Program-made: the position numbers and the translations under genes
Shown: piece after piece, positions 46,284 through 56,830 of the stretch
Numbering within the stretch: the first letter of the stretch is position 1
Layout: each line of letters starts with the position of its first letter
Source of the DNA: Methylococcales bacterium
GTDB taxonomy: Bacteria > Pseudomonadota > Gammaproteobacteria > Methylococcales > Methylomonadaceae
Assembly: GCA_030949405.1 (NCBI GenBank)
Contig: JAUZSN010000002.1
Coordinates: 2,280,553-2,344,552, forward strand
Length of the DNA: 64,000 nucleotides
Direction: 5' to 3'
The notes under the pieces: model-generated
Told to the model about the DNA's origin: nothing
Seen by the model: only the letters and a program-made list of their open reading frames with translations
The model's database searches: none

Positions 46284-47226
46284 GGTTCAATAAAGTCGTT
46301 AAAGAAGACGGTAAGGGTGCATCAAGCGTGATAATTTCACCTGTACTGGGATGAGGAAAACGCAAACTTTTAGCATGAAGAAATAAACGTTTATACCCTT
46401 TTTGTTTAAATTGTTGATTAATAGAACGGTCTCCATAACGCTCATCTGCAATAATGGGATGACCCAAATAAGCGGCGTGAACTCTAATCTGATGCGTCCG
46501 CCCTGTTTTAGGACTGGCCTCCACTAACGTTGCATTTTGAAATCGTTGCATTCGTCTAAAAAAAGTCTGTGCTTGTTTTCCCGCCTTACTGACAACGACC
46601 ATCCGTTCGCCACTTTTAGCCGTATTTTTTAATAACGGAACATCAACTTCTTGCTTTTTACGTTGCCAACACCCCGCAAGCAAAGCGAGATAAGTCTTCT
46701 GGATACCATCCCCTCGGAAAAGTTCATGCAGTGAACGTAACGCACTCCGTTTTTTAGCAATTAATAAGCAGCCCGAAGTGTCTTTATCAAGACGGTGAAC
46801 CAATTCAAGGTAATGCGCGTCAGGGCGTAATACTCTTAATGCCTCAATAACACCCGAGTCAATACCTGTTCCACCATGCACAGCAAAGCCTGATGGTTTA
46901 TTTAACGCCATTAAAAACTCATCCTCAAAAAGAATATCATTTTCTAAACTGTTTTTTAAAGCGGATTTAATAAAAACGTTTTGCGTTTTTTCAGCCAGCC
47001 TAACGGGCGGGATTCTAACTTTATCCCCGCAAGTAAGACGATATTTTACATTGACCCGCCCTTTATTAATACGGACTTCACCCTTACGAATAATCCGATA
47101 AATCCGACTTCTAGGAACCCCTTTTAAATGCGTAATTAAAAAATTATCCAGTCTTTGTCCAGCCTGATCTTCGTCAATATCGACCCATGTAACGTGGGGT
47201 TTAATTTCATTTTTATCAATATTCAT
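46267..47226 (-). CDS. rluC: 23S rRNA pseudouridine synthase RluC
   Basis: RluC makes pseudouridines at 955, 2504 and 2580 in 23S rRNA. The 319-residue protein has an N-terminal S4 domain (RLDNFLITHLKGVPRSRIYRIIRKGEVRINKGR) and the catalytic RluA-type motif LVHRLDKDTSGCLLIAKK (catalytic Asp) plus ASPKTGRTHQIRVH. It is divergent from rne, as in E. coli and many relatives, and overlaps the phosphatase gene. Confidence 0.93.
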   Translation of the reverse strand: MNIDKNEIKPHVTWVDIDEDQAGQRLDNFLITHLKGVPRSRIYRIIRKGEVRINKGRVNVKYRLTCGDKVRIPPVRLAEKTQNVFIKSALKNSLENDILFEDEFLMALNKPSGFAVHGGTGIDSGVIEALRVLRPDAHYLELVHRLDKDTSGCLLIAKKRSALRSLHELFRGDGIQKTYLALLAGCWQRKKQEVDVPLLKNTAKSGERMVVVSKAGKQAQTFFRRMQRFQNATLVEASPKTGRTHQIRVHAAYLGHPIIADERYGDRSINQQFKQKGYKRLFLHAKSLRFPHPSTGEIITLDAPLPSSLTTLLNHEQSL

Positions 47227-47748
47227 TTGTTAAATGATACCGTAATTTTGATAAATTGCGGCTTTAAATTGATGCAAGCTCTTAAGATTGTTATATTAGA
47301 CAAGTTTATCTTTAAATAAACATAATAATATTCCCAAAAAATAAACCCTTTTAACAGGGTAGGGACTATAAGAATTAGTCGGGTTTTATTACTCAACCCA
47401 TGATGAGTGAAAATGTTTCGTTTAGGATAGCGTTTATTTGATAGCATCAGTCATTGGTTTTTTTATACAGGCAAACATTGCATCATTTGTGACCGATAGT
47501 TAAGTTAAGGCAATGAAAATTTAACAAGACCTGCTCGTTATGCTTTAGGATTGGGACAATTGCCCACAAACCTTAAGCCAATAACCTTAAAAAAGTGCGT
47601 AAATAGGGCTTAAAAGCCAATCGATAGTTTTAATTTAAGTCACAGAATTAAACGACTACGATTCAAATACTTTTTATACCGTTGTACTTTAGATGTTAAT
47701 ACCCATCAATAAACCTGAAAACGAAGCCGAAGTTACCAAGGATATATA
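47227..47748 (+). promoter_or_regulatory. rne leader and divergent rluC-rne spacer
   Basis: There is no gene in these 522 bases that I believe; a 74-codon minus-strand frame at 47223-47447 looks like chance. The final 250 bases should hold the rne promoter and 5' UTR. In E. coli that leader contains hairpins through which RNase E degrades its own message. Several short palindromes exist here (for example AACCTTAAGCCAATAACCTTAA and GGGCTTAAAAGCC) but I cannot fold them reliably. Confidence 0.4.
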
Positions 47749-50103
47749 ATGAAAAGAATGCTTATCAATGCCACGCAACCTGAAGAGTTGCGTGTTGCTT
47801 TGGTAGATGGTCAAAAACTTTATGATTTTGACATTGAAATTCCTTCAAAAGAACAAAAAAAATCGAATGTTTATAAAGGAATTATTACACGAGTCGAACC
47901 TAGCTTAGAGGCGGCCTTTATTAATTATGGGGCCGAAAAACACGGTTTTTTACCCTTTAAAGAAATTTCTCCCCTATACAAAGCCGATCCTAAAACAGGT
48001 AAAAGTACTCGAGCTACGATCAAAGATAATTTAAAAGAGGGACAAGAAATTGTCGTTCAAATTGAAAAAGAGGAACGGGGTAATAAAGGGGCCGCACTGA
48101 CGACCTATATTAGTTTAGCAGGAACCTATTTAGTTCTCATGCCCAATAATCCAAAAGCGGGAGGAATTTCACGTCGTATTGAAGGCGATACGCGGAATGA
48201 ATTACGCGAAACGATGAATGGGCTAGAAATTCCAGATGAAATGGGAATGATTATTCGTACCGCAGGCTGTGGTAAAAATGCAGAAGAATTACAATGGGAT
48301 TTAGATTATTTATTACAATTATGGCGAGCTATTGAGCGTTCGGCAACGGAACAAAATGCGCCTTTTTTAATTTTTCAAGAAAGCAATGTCATTATTCGTG
48401 CGTTACGTGATCATCTGCGCAGTGAAATCGAAGAAATCTTAATTGATAAAGAAAGCTCTTTTAAATTAGTACAGACTTTTTTAAAGCAGGTTATGCCACA
48501 TTACCTGTCTCGTTCTAAACATTATCAGGATGATGTTCCCTTATTTAGTCGCTATCAAATTGAATCACAAATTGAGACCGCCTATAAACGAGAAGTGTCC
48601 TTGCCATCGGGTGGAGCTATTGTTATTGACCATACAGAGGCGTTAACTTCGGTTGATATTAACTCAGCTCGGGCAACGAAAGGCAGTGATATTGAGGAAA
48701 CGGCACTGAATACGAATTTAGAGGCCGCCGATGAAATCGCTCGTCAGCTTCGATTGCGTGATTTAGGGGGCTTATTTGTTATTGATTTTATTGATATGCT
48801 CGCGAATAGAAATCAACGGGCCGTTGAAGGTCGTTTAAAAGATGCTTTAAAAATTGATCGCGCCCGCATTCAAACTAGCCGTATATCTCGGTTCGGTTTA
48901 TTAGAAATGTCGCGTCAACGTATTCGCCCTTCATTGGGTGACTCGACACAATTGTCATGCCCGCGTTGTAAAGGTCAAGGCTCAATTCGTAATGTTGAAT
49001 CCGTTGCATTATCGGTGCTTAGAATTATCGAAGAAGAAGCGATGAAAAAGGGCAGTGAAAAAATCATTGCTCATTTACCCATCGAATGCGCGACTTTTTT
49101 ATTAAATGAAAAACGTAGTGCCATAGAAGAAATAGAGAAACGCCTAAAAGTGGGTATTATTATCCTGCCAAGTAAGCATTTAGAAACACCTGCCTATGAT
49201 ATAGAGCGGATTAAAAGTAAAGATGTTGGGGATGAAAAGCTAAGTTATTTGCAGGTTCAAACCGAAGAAGTGGCTATTCCTGAGTTTGCAAAGCAGCAAC
49301 CTATGCATAAAGCGGCAACGGCTGCCATTAAAGAATTTTTGCCTGATATGCCGGCGCCTATTCAAAATAAAAAAACATCGGCGAGTTTAATTAATCGTTT
49401 TTGGCAAAAACTGATTGGTGATGCGGAAATTACAGATATTAAACCGGATGTAACGGCAAATAATAAAAGTAAAAAGCCCGAAGAAGCCTCAGAAGCGGAT
49501 AATAATACGCAACGTAAAAGTCGCCCGCCGCGTAAACCCCGTTCGCGTAATAACCCCAATCGAAATCAAAAAAATAACCGTCATAATGTAGAGTCTGTCG
49601 GTGAAAAAACAGCGGTAGAAAAAAAGATCGATAGCCCTGAGGTAAAAACTCAAAACTCTCCTGCTCCGAAAACTGAAATAACTAAAGAAAAATCAGAAGT
49701 CGATCAAGAAGGTGTTAAAACGGAGACTGCTACACAGAAAAATCCACGTAATAGCAACCAACCTAAATCAGAAGGGTCTACTGAAAAAGCGGAAGTAAAC
49801 GGTAATATTGGGGTTGATGGTGAAATCATCTCTGAAAATAAAAAACGTGCATCAGGACAAAATCGTCGACGAGGACCGAACCGTAGAAAACCTCGGAACC
49901 CAAATTATAAAAAGCCTGAAATTGATTTTAGCCTAGATCATGATAAAGGCGATGCGGTCGTTGCCACTGATACAAAAGAGACTAAAAACGTTAACGAAAA
50001 AAAATCACCTCCACCTCAAAAGAAACCTTCGAAAGTTGTTGAAAAAGAGCAGCCATCTAAAGCACCTGAAGCAAAGGTTGCCGATGATAAGGAAAATTCA
50101 TAG
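47749..50103 (+). CDS. rne: ribonuclease E
   Basis: RNase E is the main endonuclease for mRNA decay and rRNA/tRNA processing. The 784-residue protein has the N-terminal S1 domain (residues 35-120), catalytic Asp residues in [20 protein letters not shown] and [15 protein letters not shown], the zinc-link CPRCKGQG (about residue 404) and a C-terminal half (about 510-784) that is disordered, Lys/Glu-rich and has Arg-rich RNA-binding patches ([32 protein letters not shown]). The C-terminal scaffold is shorter than in E. coli (1061 residues). It is a single gene followed by hairpins. Confidence 0.95.
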   Translation: MKRMLINATQPEELRVALVDGQKLYDFDIEIPSKEQKKSNVYKGIITRVEPSLEAAFINYGAEKHGFLPFKEISPLYKADPKTGKSTRATIKDNLKEGQEIVVQIEKEERGNKGAALTTYISLAGTYLVLMPNNPKAGGISRRIEGDTRNELRETMNGLEIPDEMGMIIRTAGCGKNAEELQWDLDYLLQLWRAIERSATEQNAPFLIFQESNVIIRALRDHLRSEIEEILIDKESSFKLVQTFLKQVMPHYLSRSKHYQDDVPLFSRYQIESQIETAYKREVSLPSGGAIVIDHTEALTSVDINSARATKGSDIEETALNTNLEAADEIARQLRLRDLGGLFVIDFIDMLANRNQRAVEGRLKDALKIDRARIQTSRISRFGLLEMSRQRIRPSLGDSTQLSCPRCKGQGSIRNVESVALSVLRIIEEEAMKKGSEKIIAHLPIECATFLLNEKRSAIEEIEKRLKVGIIILPSKHLETPAYDIERIKSKDVGDEKLSYLQVQTEEVAIPEFAKQQPMHKAATAAIKEFLPDMPAPIQNKKTSASLINRFWQKLIGDAEITDIKPDVTANNKSKKPEEASEADNNTQRKSRPPRKPRSRNNPNRNQKNNRHNVESVGEKTAVEKKIDSPEVKTQNSPAPKTEITKEKSEVDQEGVKTETATQKNPRNSNQPKSEGSTEKAEVNGNIGVDGEIISENKKRASGQNRRRGPNRRKPRNPNYKKPEIDFSLDHDKGDAVVATDTKETKNVNEKKSPPPQKKPSKVVEKEQPSKAPEAKVADDKENS

Positions 50104-50110
50104 GGGAAAA

Positions 50111-50178
50111 AGGGTTATATATTAACCCCTACTAATAAGTTAAACGTGACATAGGGTAAGTAAACCTTACTCTATGTC
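50111..50178 (+). terminator. two hairpins after rne
   Basis: The first, AGGGTTA with TAACCCCT around TATAT (50111-50129), and the second, GACATAGGGTAAG with CTTACTCTATGTC (50148-50178), lie between rne and uvrC. Neither has a good T-run, so termination strength is uncertain; they may protect the rne 3' end. Confidence 0.5.
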
Positions 50179-50266
50179 GCTAAACGTAATAAATTTTTGG
50201 GTGTTATTTAATGATCATCTTTTAACACCTCTCTAGCAACAGGATGTTTGAAACGTAGTTTGACGT

Positions 50267-52084
50267 ATGAAAGATGCTGATATTTTTTTAAAAAATTTGA
50301 CACAATTACCGGGTATTTATAAATTATTTAATCACCAAGGTGAGATTATTTATATAGGTAAGGCAAAAAACCTTAAAAAACGGATCAGTAGTTATTTTAA
50401 TTTAGCAACCGCCTCAGCAAAACAACAACGAATGGTTGCTAACACGGTCACGATTGAAGTCACGATTACCCATACAGAAGGGGATGCGTTGTTGCTGGAA
50501 AGCCAACAAATTAAACGCTATCAACCCCGTTATAATATTTGTTTGCGTGATGATAAATCTTATCCTTATATTTTTATCTCGACGGCCCATAAGTTTCCTC
50601 AAATCAGTAGTCATCGAGGGGCTAAACGTCAGAAAGGACAGTATTATGGTCCTTATCCCAATGCGGGTGCGGTCAAAGAAACACTCAAATTATTACAAAA
50701 AATATTTCCTATTCGTCAATGTGAGGATTCTTATTATAATAATCGCTCACGTCCTTGTTTACAGTATCAAATTAAACGTTGCAGTGCGCCCTGTGTTGAT
50801 TTAGTTAGTCAAGAGGATTATCAGCAAGATTTGAATAATACCCGTTTATTTTTGGAAGGGCAGGGAGCCTTACTCATTAATCAGCTCATTACTAACATGG
50901 AGTTGGCGGCTAAAAAATTAGAATTTGAACAGGCTTCTTATTTTAGAGATCAAATTGTTAAGTTACGAACGGTATTAGAAAAAAATTTTGTACACGGTGA
51001 ACGAGGCGATGTCGATATTATTGTCTGTGCAGTTAAAGCAGACATTGCTTGTGTTGAAGTATTTTTTATTCGACAAGGACAAAATTTAGGGAGCAAATTA
51101 TTTTTCCCTAAAATTCATCAAGAGGATAAAGAAGCGGTTATTTTGCAAGCATTTATTCCTCAATATTATTTAGAAAAATCTATTCCCTATGAGTTAATTA
51201 CCAGTCATTTATTGGCGAATAGTGGTTTGCTTATGGATGTTTTAACGAAGCAAGCGCAGCATAAGGTGAACTTATTGGTAAAGGTTCGCAGTCATCGTCT
51301 TCGGTGGCTACAAATGGCCATTACAAATGCTGAAAATGCTTTAGAGACTAAACTGGCCGAAAAACAGAGTATTTATGCTCGTTTTTGTAATTTACAAAAA
51401 GAACTTCAGTGTAAGCAACTGCCTAAGCGACTTGAATGTTTTGATATTAGCCATACCCAAGGCGAGCAAACCGTTGCCTCTTGCGTCGTTTTTACCCATG
51501 AAGGTTCACTCAAATCAGCTTATCGACGTTTTAATATCGAAGGGATTAAAGGAGGGGATGACTGTGGCGCAATTTATCAAGCGGTTTCAAGGCGTTATCA
51601 ACGTATTAAAGACGGTGAATATCAAGCCCCTGATATAGTATTTATTGATGGCGGCAGAGGACAAGTGAATGCTGCACAAAAGGCTTTAAGCGAATTAGTC
51701 ATAAAAAATGTTATGATAGTCGGCGTATCAAAAGGACCTGATAGAAAAGCGGGAATGGAAAAGCTGATTTTAGTTGGGCAACCGCAACCTTTAAATATCA
51801 GTTCGGGGGCAAGTGCTTTATTATTAATTCAACATATTCGTGATGAAGCGCATCGTTTTGCTATTACCGCACATAGACAACGACGAGGCAACGTAAAAAA
51901 ACAATCTTTTTTAGAGGATATAAAGGGCTTAGGGCCAAAAAAACGACAACGATTATTAAAACAATTTGGAGGCTCGCAAGGCATTTCACGCGCAGGCGTA
52001 GAAACACTTTGTAGCATAGCGGGCATTAGTCGCCCATTAGCACAACGTATATACGATACTTTTCATCATCAAGATGGCACTTGA
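50267..52084 (+). CDS. uvrC: UvrABC system protein C
   Basis: UvrC makes the two incisions of nucleotide excision repair. The 605-residue protein has an N-terminal GIY-YIG nuclease (LPGIYKLFNHQGEIIYIGKAKNLKKRI), a UVR motif (AAKKLEFEQASYFRDQIVKL), the RNase H-like C-terminal nuclease (ECFDISHTQGEQTVASCVVF) and tandem helix-hairpin-helix motifs (IKGLGPKKRQRLLKQFGG). The start and length match the family. It overlaps pgsA by 11 bases, a conserved pair in gammaproteobacteria. Confidence 0.96.
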   Translation: MKDADIFLKNLTQLPGIYKLFNHQGEIIYIGKAKNLKKRISSYFNLATASAKQQRMVANTVTIEVTITHTEGDALLLESQQIKRYQPRYNICLRDDKSYPYIFISTAHKFPQISSHRGAKRQKGQYYGPYPNAGAVKETLKLLQKIFPIRQCEDSYYNNRSRPCLQYQIKRCSAPCVDLVSQEDYQQDLNNTRLFLEGQGALLINQLITNMELAAKKLEFEQASYFRDQIVKLRTVLEKNFVHGERGDVDIIVCAVKADIACVEVFFIRQGQNLGSKLFFPKIHQEDKEAVILQAFIPQYYLEKSIPYELITSHLLANSGLLMDVLTKQAQHKVNLLVKVRSHRLRWLQMAITNAENALETKLAEKQSIYARFCNLQKELQCKQLPKRLECFDISHTQGEQTVASCVVFTHEGSLKSAYRRFNIEGIKGGDDCGAIYQAVSRRYQRIKDGEYQAPDIVFIDGGRGQVNAAQKALSELVIKNVMIVGVSKGPDRKAGMEKLILVGQPQPLNISSGASALLLIQHIRDEAHRFAITAHRQRRGNVKKQSFLEDIKGLGPKKRQRLLKQFGGSQGISRAGVETLCSIAGISRPLAQRIYDTFHHQDGT

Positions 52085-52634
52085 ATTTAATATCCCAACT
52101 TATTTAACGCTATTACGGATTGCATTTATTCCGTTATTAGCTATTATTTTTTATTTACCGTGGCAATATGCAAACATTGCCTGCACGCTGATTTTTGTAT
52201 TAGCGGCTATCACTGACTGGTTAGATGGCTATCTTGCCCGTAAAATGAAACAAGAAACGGCTTTTGGTGCATTTCTTGATCCTGTTGCGGATAAGTTAAT
52301 GGTCGCGTTTGTTTTAGTTTTATTAGTTGAAACAGCAAATAGTCTTTATCTTACCTTGCCTGCGGCAATTATTATCGGACGTGAAATTACCATTGCCTCC
52401 TTAAGAGAATGGATGGCAGAAATAGGGCAACGTGCAAAAGTAAAAGTTTCGTCCTTAGGAAAATGGAAAACAACAGCACAAATGTTGGCAATTACATTAC
52501 TCCTTTATGGGGAGGATTTTATGGGGCTGCCAATTATGACTTGGGGGTATTGGTTACTTTATATTGCAGCAATACTCACCCTATGGTCGATGATTAATTA
52601 TTTAACGGCAGCAATTGCCACGTTAAAAGAATAA
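52074..52634 (+). CDS. pgsA: CDP-diacylglycerol-glycerol-3-phosphate 3-phosphatidyltransferase
   Basis: PgsA makes phosphatidylglycerol phosphate at the inner membrane, the committed step to phosphatidylglycerol and cardiolipin. The 186-residue protein has four to five hydrophobic helices and the CDP-alcohol phosphotransferase motif DWLDGYLARKMKQETAFGAFLDPVADK. It starts inside the end of uvrC. The following gene, a TetR regulator, is 181 bases away and separately expressed. Confidence 0.95.
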   Translation: MALEFNIPTYLTLLRIAFIPLLAIIFYLPWQYANIACTLIFVLAAITDWLDGYLARKMKQETAFGAFLDPVADKLMVAFVLVLLVETANSLYLTLPAAIIIGREITIASLREWMAEIGQRAKVKVSSLGKWKTTAQMLAITLLLYGEDFMGLPIMTWGYWLLYIAAILTLWSMINYLTAAIATLKE

Positions 52635-52815
52635 CCTCCTTGATGAGCGCAATGATACACCTAAAAAAGACTTAGCTTTATGGTTAGCTTTTGTATTCTA
52701 CAAAATTATAACGATTTACTGGGTTTTATTTGCGACCAAGGAGACATGATTCAAGCGAGTATTAGATAGCTTGAATGTTTCTAAAATAAAATAAAACAGA
52801 ACTATAATAAAAAGA

Positions 52816-53415
52816 ATGGATAAGGAAAAAGAGAAAGCAATTAAAAAAGTTATTACACAAGATGAGATATTACAAGCAGCCTTAAAGCTGTTTGCTAAAA
52901 AAGGCTATTTTAATACGTCACTCACGGATATTAAAGACGCAGTAGGGCTTAAAACCTCGAGTGGTATTTATCAACATTTTAAAACTAAACAGGCAATTGC
53001 TGAAGCGTTGTATGGAAATATACTGGATAGCTTAAGTATTTCTATTGACGACATTCGCCGACGAAATCGTAAATCGTCTGAGCAGTTACGTGAGATTGTT
53101 GATTTGTTATTTAGATTGACGGATGACATGCCCGAAGTAATACAGTTTTTAATGACCTTAAAAGTGAGTGAGTTTTTACCTGAGCAAAAGCCCTTATTAA
53201 ATACCCCTCCCTTTGTAAAAATTAAAAAAATATTTCAAATTGGTATTCGTGACGGTGAAATACGTTCACTCGACCCCTTATTAGCTTACAATTATTTTTT
53301 TGGTATTATTACGCATACATTAAAAATGGTTTTAACTGGGGATTTAGAGAAAAATGCAGATGACTATCAGTCGCAAGCATGGCTGACGGCTTGGAGTGCT
53401 ATTGTTAAGCGATAA
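52816..53415 (+). CDS. TetR/AcrR-family transcriptional regulator
   Basis: The 199-residue protein has the N-terminal TetR helix-turn-helix (DEILQAALKLFAKKGYFNTSLTDIKDAVGLKTSSGIYQHF, about residues 17-57) and a helical ligand-binding domain. Target genes and ligand are unknown; no transporter or enzyme gene is divergent from it. A hairpin follows 75 bases after its stop. Confidence 0.88.
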   Translation: MDKEKEKAIKKVITQDEILQAALKLFAKKGYFNTSLTDIKDAVGLKTSSGIYQHFKTKQAIAEALYGNILDSLSISIDDIRRRNRKSSEQLREIVDLLFRLTDDMPEVIQFLMTLKVSEFLPEQKPLLNTPPFVKIKKIFQIGIRDGEIRSLDPLLAYNYFFGIITHTLKMVLTGDLEKNADDYQSQAWLTAWSAIVKR

Positions 53416-53491
53416 TATTTAATATCATATTTGGATGTTAAAAGTAAGTACAGACTATTAATTTAAAATAGGTCTGTGCTTATGAAGCCTC

Positions 53492-53510
53492 TGAGGTTTT
53501 TCTAACCTCA
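53492..53510 (+). terminator. hairpin after the TetR gene
   Basis: TGAGGTT and AACCTCA pair around TTTCT at 53492-53510. It is followed by TAACACTATTTAC, which is not a strong T-run, so it is a weak terminator candidate. Confidence 0.4.
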
Positions 53511-53610
53511 TAACACTATTTACAGTCTTTGCCTATTTTTACTTTTTCAGATTATTTTTGGTGTCTCTCATAAATTTTATTTATTAAGCCTAACCGTATA
53601 AAATAATAAG

Positions 53611-53856
53611 ATGAATTTATTAGCCATGATTTTCAATTCTTATTTAGACTTGGTTTCAGGTTCTGAGCAGATCAGTAATAAAATGAATCTTGATATTCAA
53701 GCAATCATTGTGAAACATGATCGGAAAAATCGTTTGGAAAATCGAAATCTGAGTATGGAAGGGGGCAGTGAAGTCGTTTTTGTATTACCTGATGTAAGAT
53801 GTTTGGATATTTGTCATCATGACATCGTAAAAATACGTGGGCAATACATACCCTAA
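53611..53856 (+). CDS. small hypothetical protein
   Basis: I do not recognise this 81-residue frame (NLLAMIFNSYLDLVSGSEQ... to ...HHDIVKIRGQYIP). It has no signal peptide. A -10-like TATAAAAT lies only a few bases before the ATG, so translation may start at a later Met (53623 or 53683). A terminator-like hairpin directly after it suggests that the region is transcribed. It could be a decayed gene. Confidence 0.35.
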   Translation: MNLLAMIFNSYLDLVSGSEQISNKMNLDIQAIIVKHDRKNRLENRNLSMEGGSEVVFVLPDVRCLDICHHDIVKIRGQYIP

Positions 53857-53859
53857 AAT

Positions 53860-53901
53860 ACGGGAGTCCAAAATACCTCTTGGAACCCCGTTTATATTTT
53901 T
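53860..53901 (+). terminator. rho-independent terminator after the small hypothetical gene
   Basis: ACGGGAGTCCAA (53860-53871) pairs with TTGGAACCCCGT (53880-53891), with mismatches in the middle, and is followed by TTATATTTTTG. Confidence 0.6.
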
Positions 53902-53929
53902 GCCTTACACAAAGGACAAAAATAGATAA

Positions 53930-54136
53930 CTATTTACAACGAACCACATCAATTTTAAAGCCCGCCTTTTTCAAACGCTGGTAAGCTTTAGTCTCAGCAA
54001 CAATAATTTTTGAAGCATTGACCACAAGAGGCTCACCTACAAGCACTCCATTTGCATAACCTTTACATGTATAGGCCGTTGCGTACGATGATGTAGCGAT
54101 TAACATTAATGTGAAACCCACAATAACTTTTTTCAT
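53930..54136 (-). CDS. small secreted protein with two cysteines
   Basis: The 68-residue product has a clear signal peptide (MKKVIVGFTLMLIATSSYATA) and a mature part of about 47 residues with Cys in YTCKGYANG and in the final VVRCK, likely one disulfide. The ribosome-binding site AAGGAGA eight bases before the ATG is strong. I do not know the family; small periplasmic proteins of this build occur in many proteobacteria. Confidence 0.7.
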   Translation of the reverse strand: MKKVIVGFTLMLIATSSYATAYTCKGYANGVLVGEPLVVNASKIIVAETKAYQRLKKAGFKIDVVRCK

Positions 54137-54330
54137 TTCAATATCTCCTTAAACTTAATACGACTAATTATACTATTTGAAAATTTAATTAGAAAAACGG
54201 CATCCAGTCTTCAGTTTAAACTGTAAACTAACCCTTAAAAAATGCCAAAAACAAGATTAGTGCTTGATTATATAATGCAATTAGTCTTGGAATCAAGAGT
54301 TTCAAATTTAGCAACCCTTAGAATGATAAA

Positions 54331-54363
54331 AGCCCCATTCATTAATTTTAAATGAATGAGGCT
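54331..54363 (-). terminator. rho-independent terminator after fabF
   Basis: On the minus strand AGCCTCATTCATT pairs with AATGAATGGGGCT and is followed by TTTTATC. It begins 31 bases past the fabF stop and ends the fatty-acid cluster. The rest of the 257-base spacer (54137-54393) has no gene; it includes TTTAAACTGTAAACT at 54215-54229, also seen at 8552-8566. Confidence 0.75.
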
Positions 54364-54393
54364 ATTTAATTAAAAATTATTTATTTAAATAGA

Positions 54394-55641
54394 TTATGAC
54401 TCATAGCGTTTAAAAACTAACGAGCCATTGGTTCCACCAAAACCAAATGAGTTAGATAGTGCAACGTCTATTTTCATGTCTCTTGCCGTATTAGCAACAT
54501 AATCTAAATCACACTCAGGGTCTTGATTTTCAAGATTAATTGTGGGTGGGGCAATTTGATTTTTAATACTTAAGGCGGTTAAAATCGCCTCAATTCCACC
54601 AGCAGCCCCTAATAAGTGACCAATCATTGATTTTGTTGAGCTGACGGCTACCGTGTAAGCATGGTCGCCTAAGGTGGCTTTCATTGCTTCAGTTTCACCC
54701 AGATCACCCGCAGGCGTTGATGTGCCATGGGCATTAATATAATCAATCTCATTAATGTTTAATTTGGCATCACGCATTGCATTACGCATACATCGCGCCG
54801 CCCCTTCACCACCAACAGAAGGCGTTGTCATGTGATAAGCATCCCCGCTCATTCCATAACCAACGAGTTCTGCATAAATTTTTGCACCCCGTGCTTTGGC
54901 ATGTTCTAATTCTTCTAAAATCACAACACCTGCACCATCACTTAAGACAAAACCATCACGGTCTTTATCCCACGGACGACTGGCGGCTTGTGGGTCATCA
55001 TTACGTCGTGACAAGGCTTTTGCTGAGGAGAAGCCCCCCATTGCAGTCGGTGAGGTTGTACAACGCTCAGCCCCGCCAGCAATCATCACATCCGCATCTC
55101 CATACTTTATTAAACGTGCCGCATCACCAATATTATGTGTTCCTGTACTACAGGCGGTGACGATAGCAAAGTTAGGCCCTTTTAAACCATATTTTATGGA
55201 AAGGTTACCTGAAATCATATTAATAATATTACCAGGAACAAAAAAGGGTGAAATTCGTCTTGGACCTTTTTGATCGTAAGTTGCATAACACTCTTCAATT
55301 CCAGTGATGCCACCAATTCCAGCACCAATGGCAACCCCAATACGCTCAGCATTTTCTTCCGTAACTTCAAGTCCCGAATCATCAATTGCTTGGCAACCTG
55401 CGGCTATGCCGTAATGGATAAAGCCATCCATTCGTTTAGCGTCTTTTCCAGGAATATATTGACTAATATCAAAATTTCTAATGACTCCGCCAAACGTACT
55501 TGCAAAGGGTGAAATATCAAATGAATCAATGGGACTAATGCCACTTTTACCATTGATAATACCATCCCATGTCTCTTGGACGGTATTGGCTAAAGGCGTA
55601 ATCGCGCCTAATCCAGTTATAACAACTCGACGAGTATTCAA
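54394..55641 (-). CDS. fabF: 3-oxoacyl-ACP synthase II
   Basis: FabF elongates acyl-ACP and controls the C16:1 to C18:1 step. The 415-residue protein has the active-site Cys in [14 protein letters not shown] and the two His in [12 protein letters not shown] and [15 protein letters not shown] choose the TTG at 55641 ([17 protein letters not shown]), which has AAGGT nine bases upstream and gives the family length; the longer frame to 55662 has no ribosome-binding site. It is the last gene of the cluster and is separated from acpP by a hairpin. Confidence 0.94.
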   Translation of the reverse strand: MNTRRVVITGLGAITPLANTVQETWDGIINGKSGISPIDSFDISPFASTFGGVIRNFDISQYIPGKDAKRMDGFIHYGIAAGCQAIDDSGLEVTEENAERIGVAIGAGIGGITGIEECYATYDQKGPRRISPFFVPGNIINMISGNLSIKYGLKGPNFAIVTACSTGTHNIGDAARLIKYGDADVMIAGGAERCTTSPTAMGGFSSAKALSRRNDDPQAASRPWDKDRDGFVLSDGAGVVILEELEHAKARGAKIYAELVGYGMSGDAYHMTTPSVGGEGAARCMRNAMRDAKLNINEIDYINAHGTSTPAGDLGETEAMKATLGDHAYTVAVSSTKSMIGHLLGAAGGIEAILTALSIKNQIAPPTINLENQDPECDLDYVANTARDMKIDVALSNSFGFGGTNGSLVFKRYES

Positions 55642-55684
55642 AATAGCTACCTTGAAACACAAAAGAAGGGAAAGGAGTTAAGCG

Positions 55685-55716
55685 AAAATAACGGGGGTTC
55701 ATTCACCCGTTATTTT
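55685..55716 (-). terminator. attenuator-like hairpin between acpP and fabF
   Basis: AAAATAACGGGTG pairs with CCCCGTTATTTT on the minus strand, with flanking A and T runs. It may reduce transcription from the highly expressed acpP into fabF, or mark an mRNA processing site. Confidence 0.6.
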
Positions 55717-55732
55717 ATCGGTTTTTTTTTAA

Positions 55733-55966
55733 CTATTTGTGTGTGTTTATATAATCAATCGCAAGCTGAACTTTAGTGATTTTTTCAGCATCTTCGTCTG
55801 GAATTTCAGTGTCAAACTCTTCTTCAAAAGCCATGACAAGCTCAACGGTATCTAAAGAATCAGCACCAAGATCATCAACAAAAGAAGCCTCATTAGAGAC
55901 TTCATTAATATTAACACCTAATTGTTCTGCGACAATCTCTTTTACTTTCTCTTCAACATTACTCAT
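55733..55966 (-). CDS. acpP: acyl carrier protein
   Basis: AcpP carries growing acyl chains on a phosphopantetheine arm. The 77-residue acidic protein has the attachment Ser in [21 protein letters not shown] and typical family ends. It is preceded by AGGAAAATAAA-like Shine-Dalgarno and a probable own promoter, as usual for this abundant protein. Located between fabG and fabF. Confidence 0.97.
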   Translation of the reverse strand: MSNVEEKVKEIVAEQLGVNINEVSNEASFVDDLGADSLDTVELVMAFEEEFDTEIPDEDAEKITKVQLAIDYINTHK

Positions 55967-56069
55967 TTTATTTTCCTCAAACCTTGCAAGTATCTGTTTA
56001 CTTACTAAAGTTTCATAGTTATCTTTAAGTTAGAAATTCCCGTCACGGCTATACCCAGACGGCGGGGAA

Positions 56070-56098
56070 ATTATACTTGATATTGCAATAAAGTCACA
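56070..56098 (-). promoter_or_regulatory. probable acpP promoter
   Basis: On the minus strand TATAAT (56070-56075) is preceded at 17 bases by TGTGAC. It lies 110 bases before the acpP start and after the fabG stop, where many relatives have an internal promoter. Confidence 0.45.
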
Positions 56099-56101
56099 CC
56101 T

Positions 56102-56830
56102 TTAAGCCATAAATAGACCACCATTGACATGTAATGTTTCACCTGTCATATAGGCAGCCCCTTCTGACGCTAAAAAAGAGACTGCATGGGCAATTTCTTT
56201 TGCATCCCCTAAACGGCCTAGGGGGATAGCCTTTAACAAGGATTGTTTGTTTTCTTCGGGCAATTCTCGTGTCATATCGGTATCAATGAAACCTGGGGCA
56301 ACAGTATTAATGGTAATATTACGCGACCCGACTTCTTTTGCCATTGATTTACTAAATCCAATCATACCTGCTTTTGCAGCCGCATAATTACTTTGTCCTG
56401 CATTACCTGTGGCACCAACAACGGATGAAATATTAATAATTCGTCCGCTTTTAGCTTTCATCATACCGCGTAATACCGCTTTGCTCATTCGAAAAACAGA
56501 GGTCAAATTAGTATTAATAATATCATCCCACTCATTTTCTTTCATTCGCATAAGTAAGTTATCACGCGTAATTCCTGCATTATTAACTAATACCCACGGG
56601 GCACCCCATTCGCTATTGATATATTTTAGCACGCTAGTAATTGAATCTGAGTCAGCAACATCGAGTTTAACGCCTTGGCCGTTGTTACCTAAATAGGTAG
56701 AAATAGCCTCTGCCCCCGCATCCGATGTAGCCGAACCTACGACAAAAAAACCATCGGCACTTAAGCCTTCTGCAATTGCGCGCCCAATACCCCGACTTGC
56801 CCCTGTTACGAGGGCTATTTTCTTATCCAT
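56102..56830 (-). CDS. fabG: 3-oxoacyl-ACP reductase
   Basis: FabG performs the NADPH-dependent first reduction of fatty-acid elongation. The 242-residue short-chain dehydrogenase has TGASRGIGRAIAEGL for cofactor binding, NNAGI, catalytic Ser in INISSVVGATGNAGQ and the YAAAKAG Tyr/Lys pair, and ends as family members do. It overlaps fabD by eight bases. Confidence 0.96.
   Translation of the reverse strand: MDKKIALVTGASRGIGRAIAEGLSADGFFVVGSATSDAGAEAISTYLGNNGQGVKLDVADSDSITSVLKYINSEWGAPWVLVNNAGITRDNLLMRMKENEWDDIINTNLTSVFRMSKAVLRGMMKAKSGRIINISSVVGATGNAGQSNYAAAKAGMIGFSKSMAKEVGSRNITINTVAPGFIDTDMTRELPEENKQSLLKAIPLGRLGDAKEIAHAVSFLASEGAAYMTGETLHVNGGLFMA

Noticed and set aside
47223-47447. A 74-residue minus-strand gene before rluC
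   Set aside because: No recognisable domain, AT-rich low-complexity sequence and location in the rne/rluC promoter region.
54777-55681. Several plus-strand frames within fabF
   Set aside because: They are antisense shadows of the fabF codons; no ribosome-binding sites or family features.
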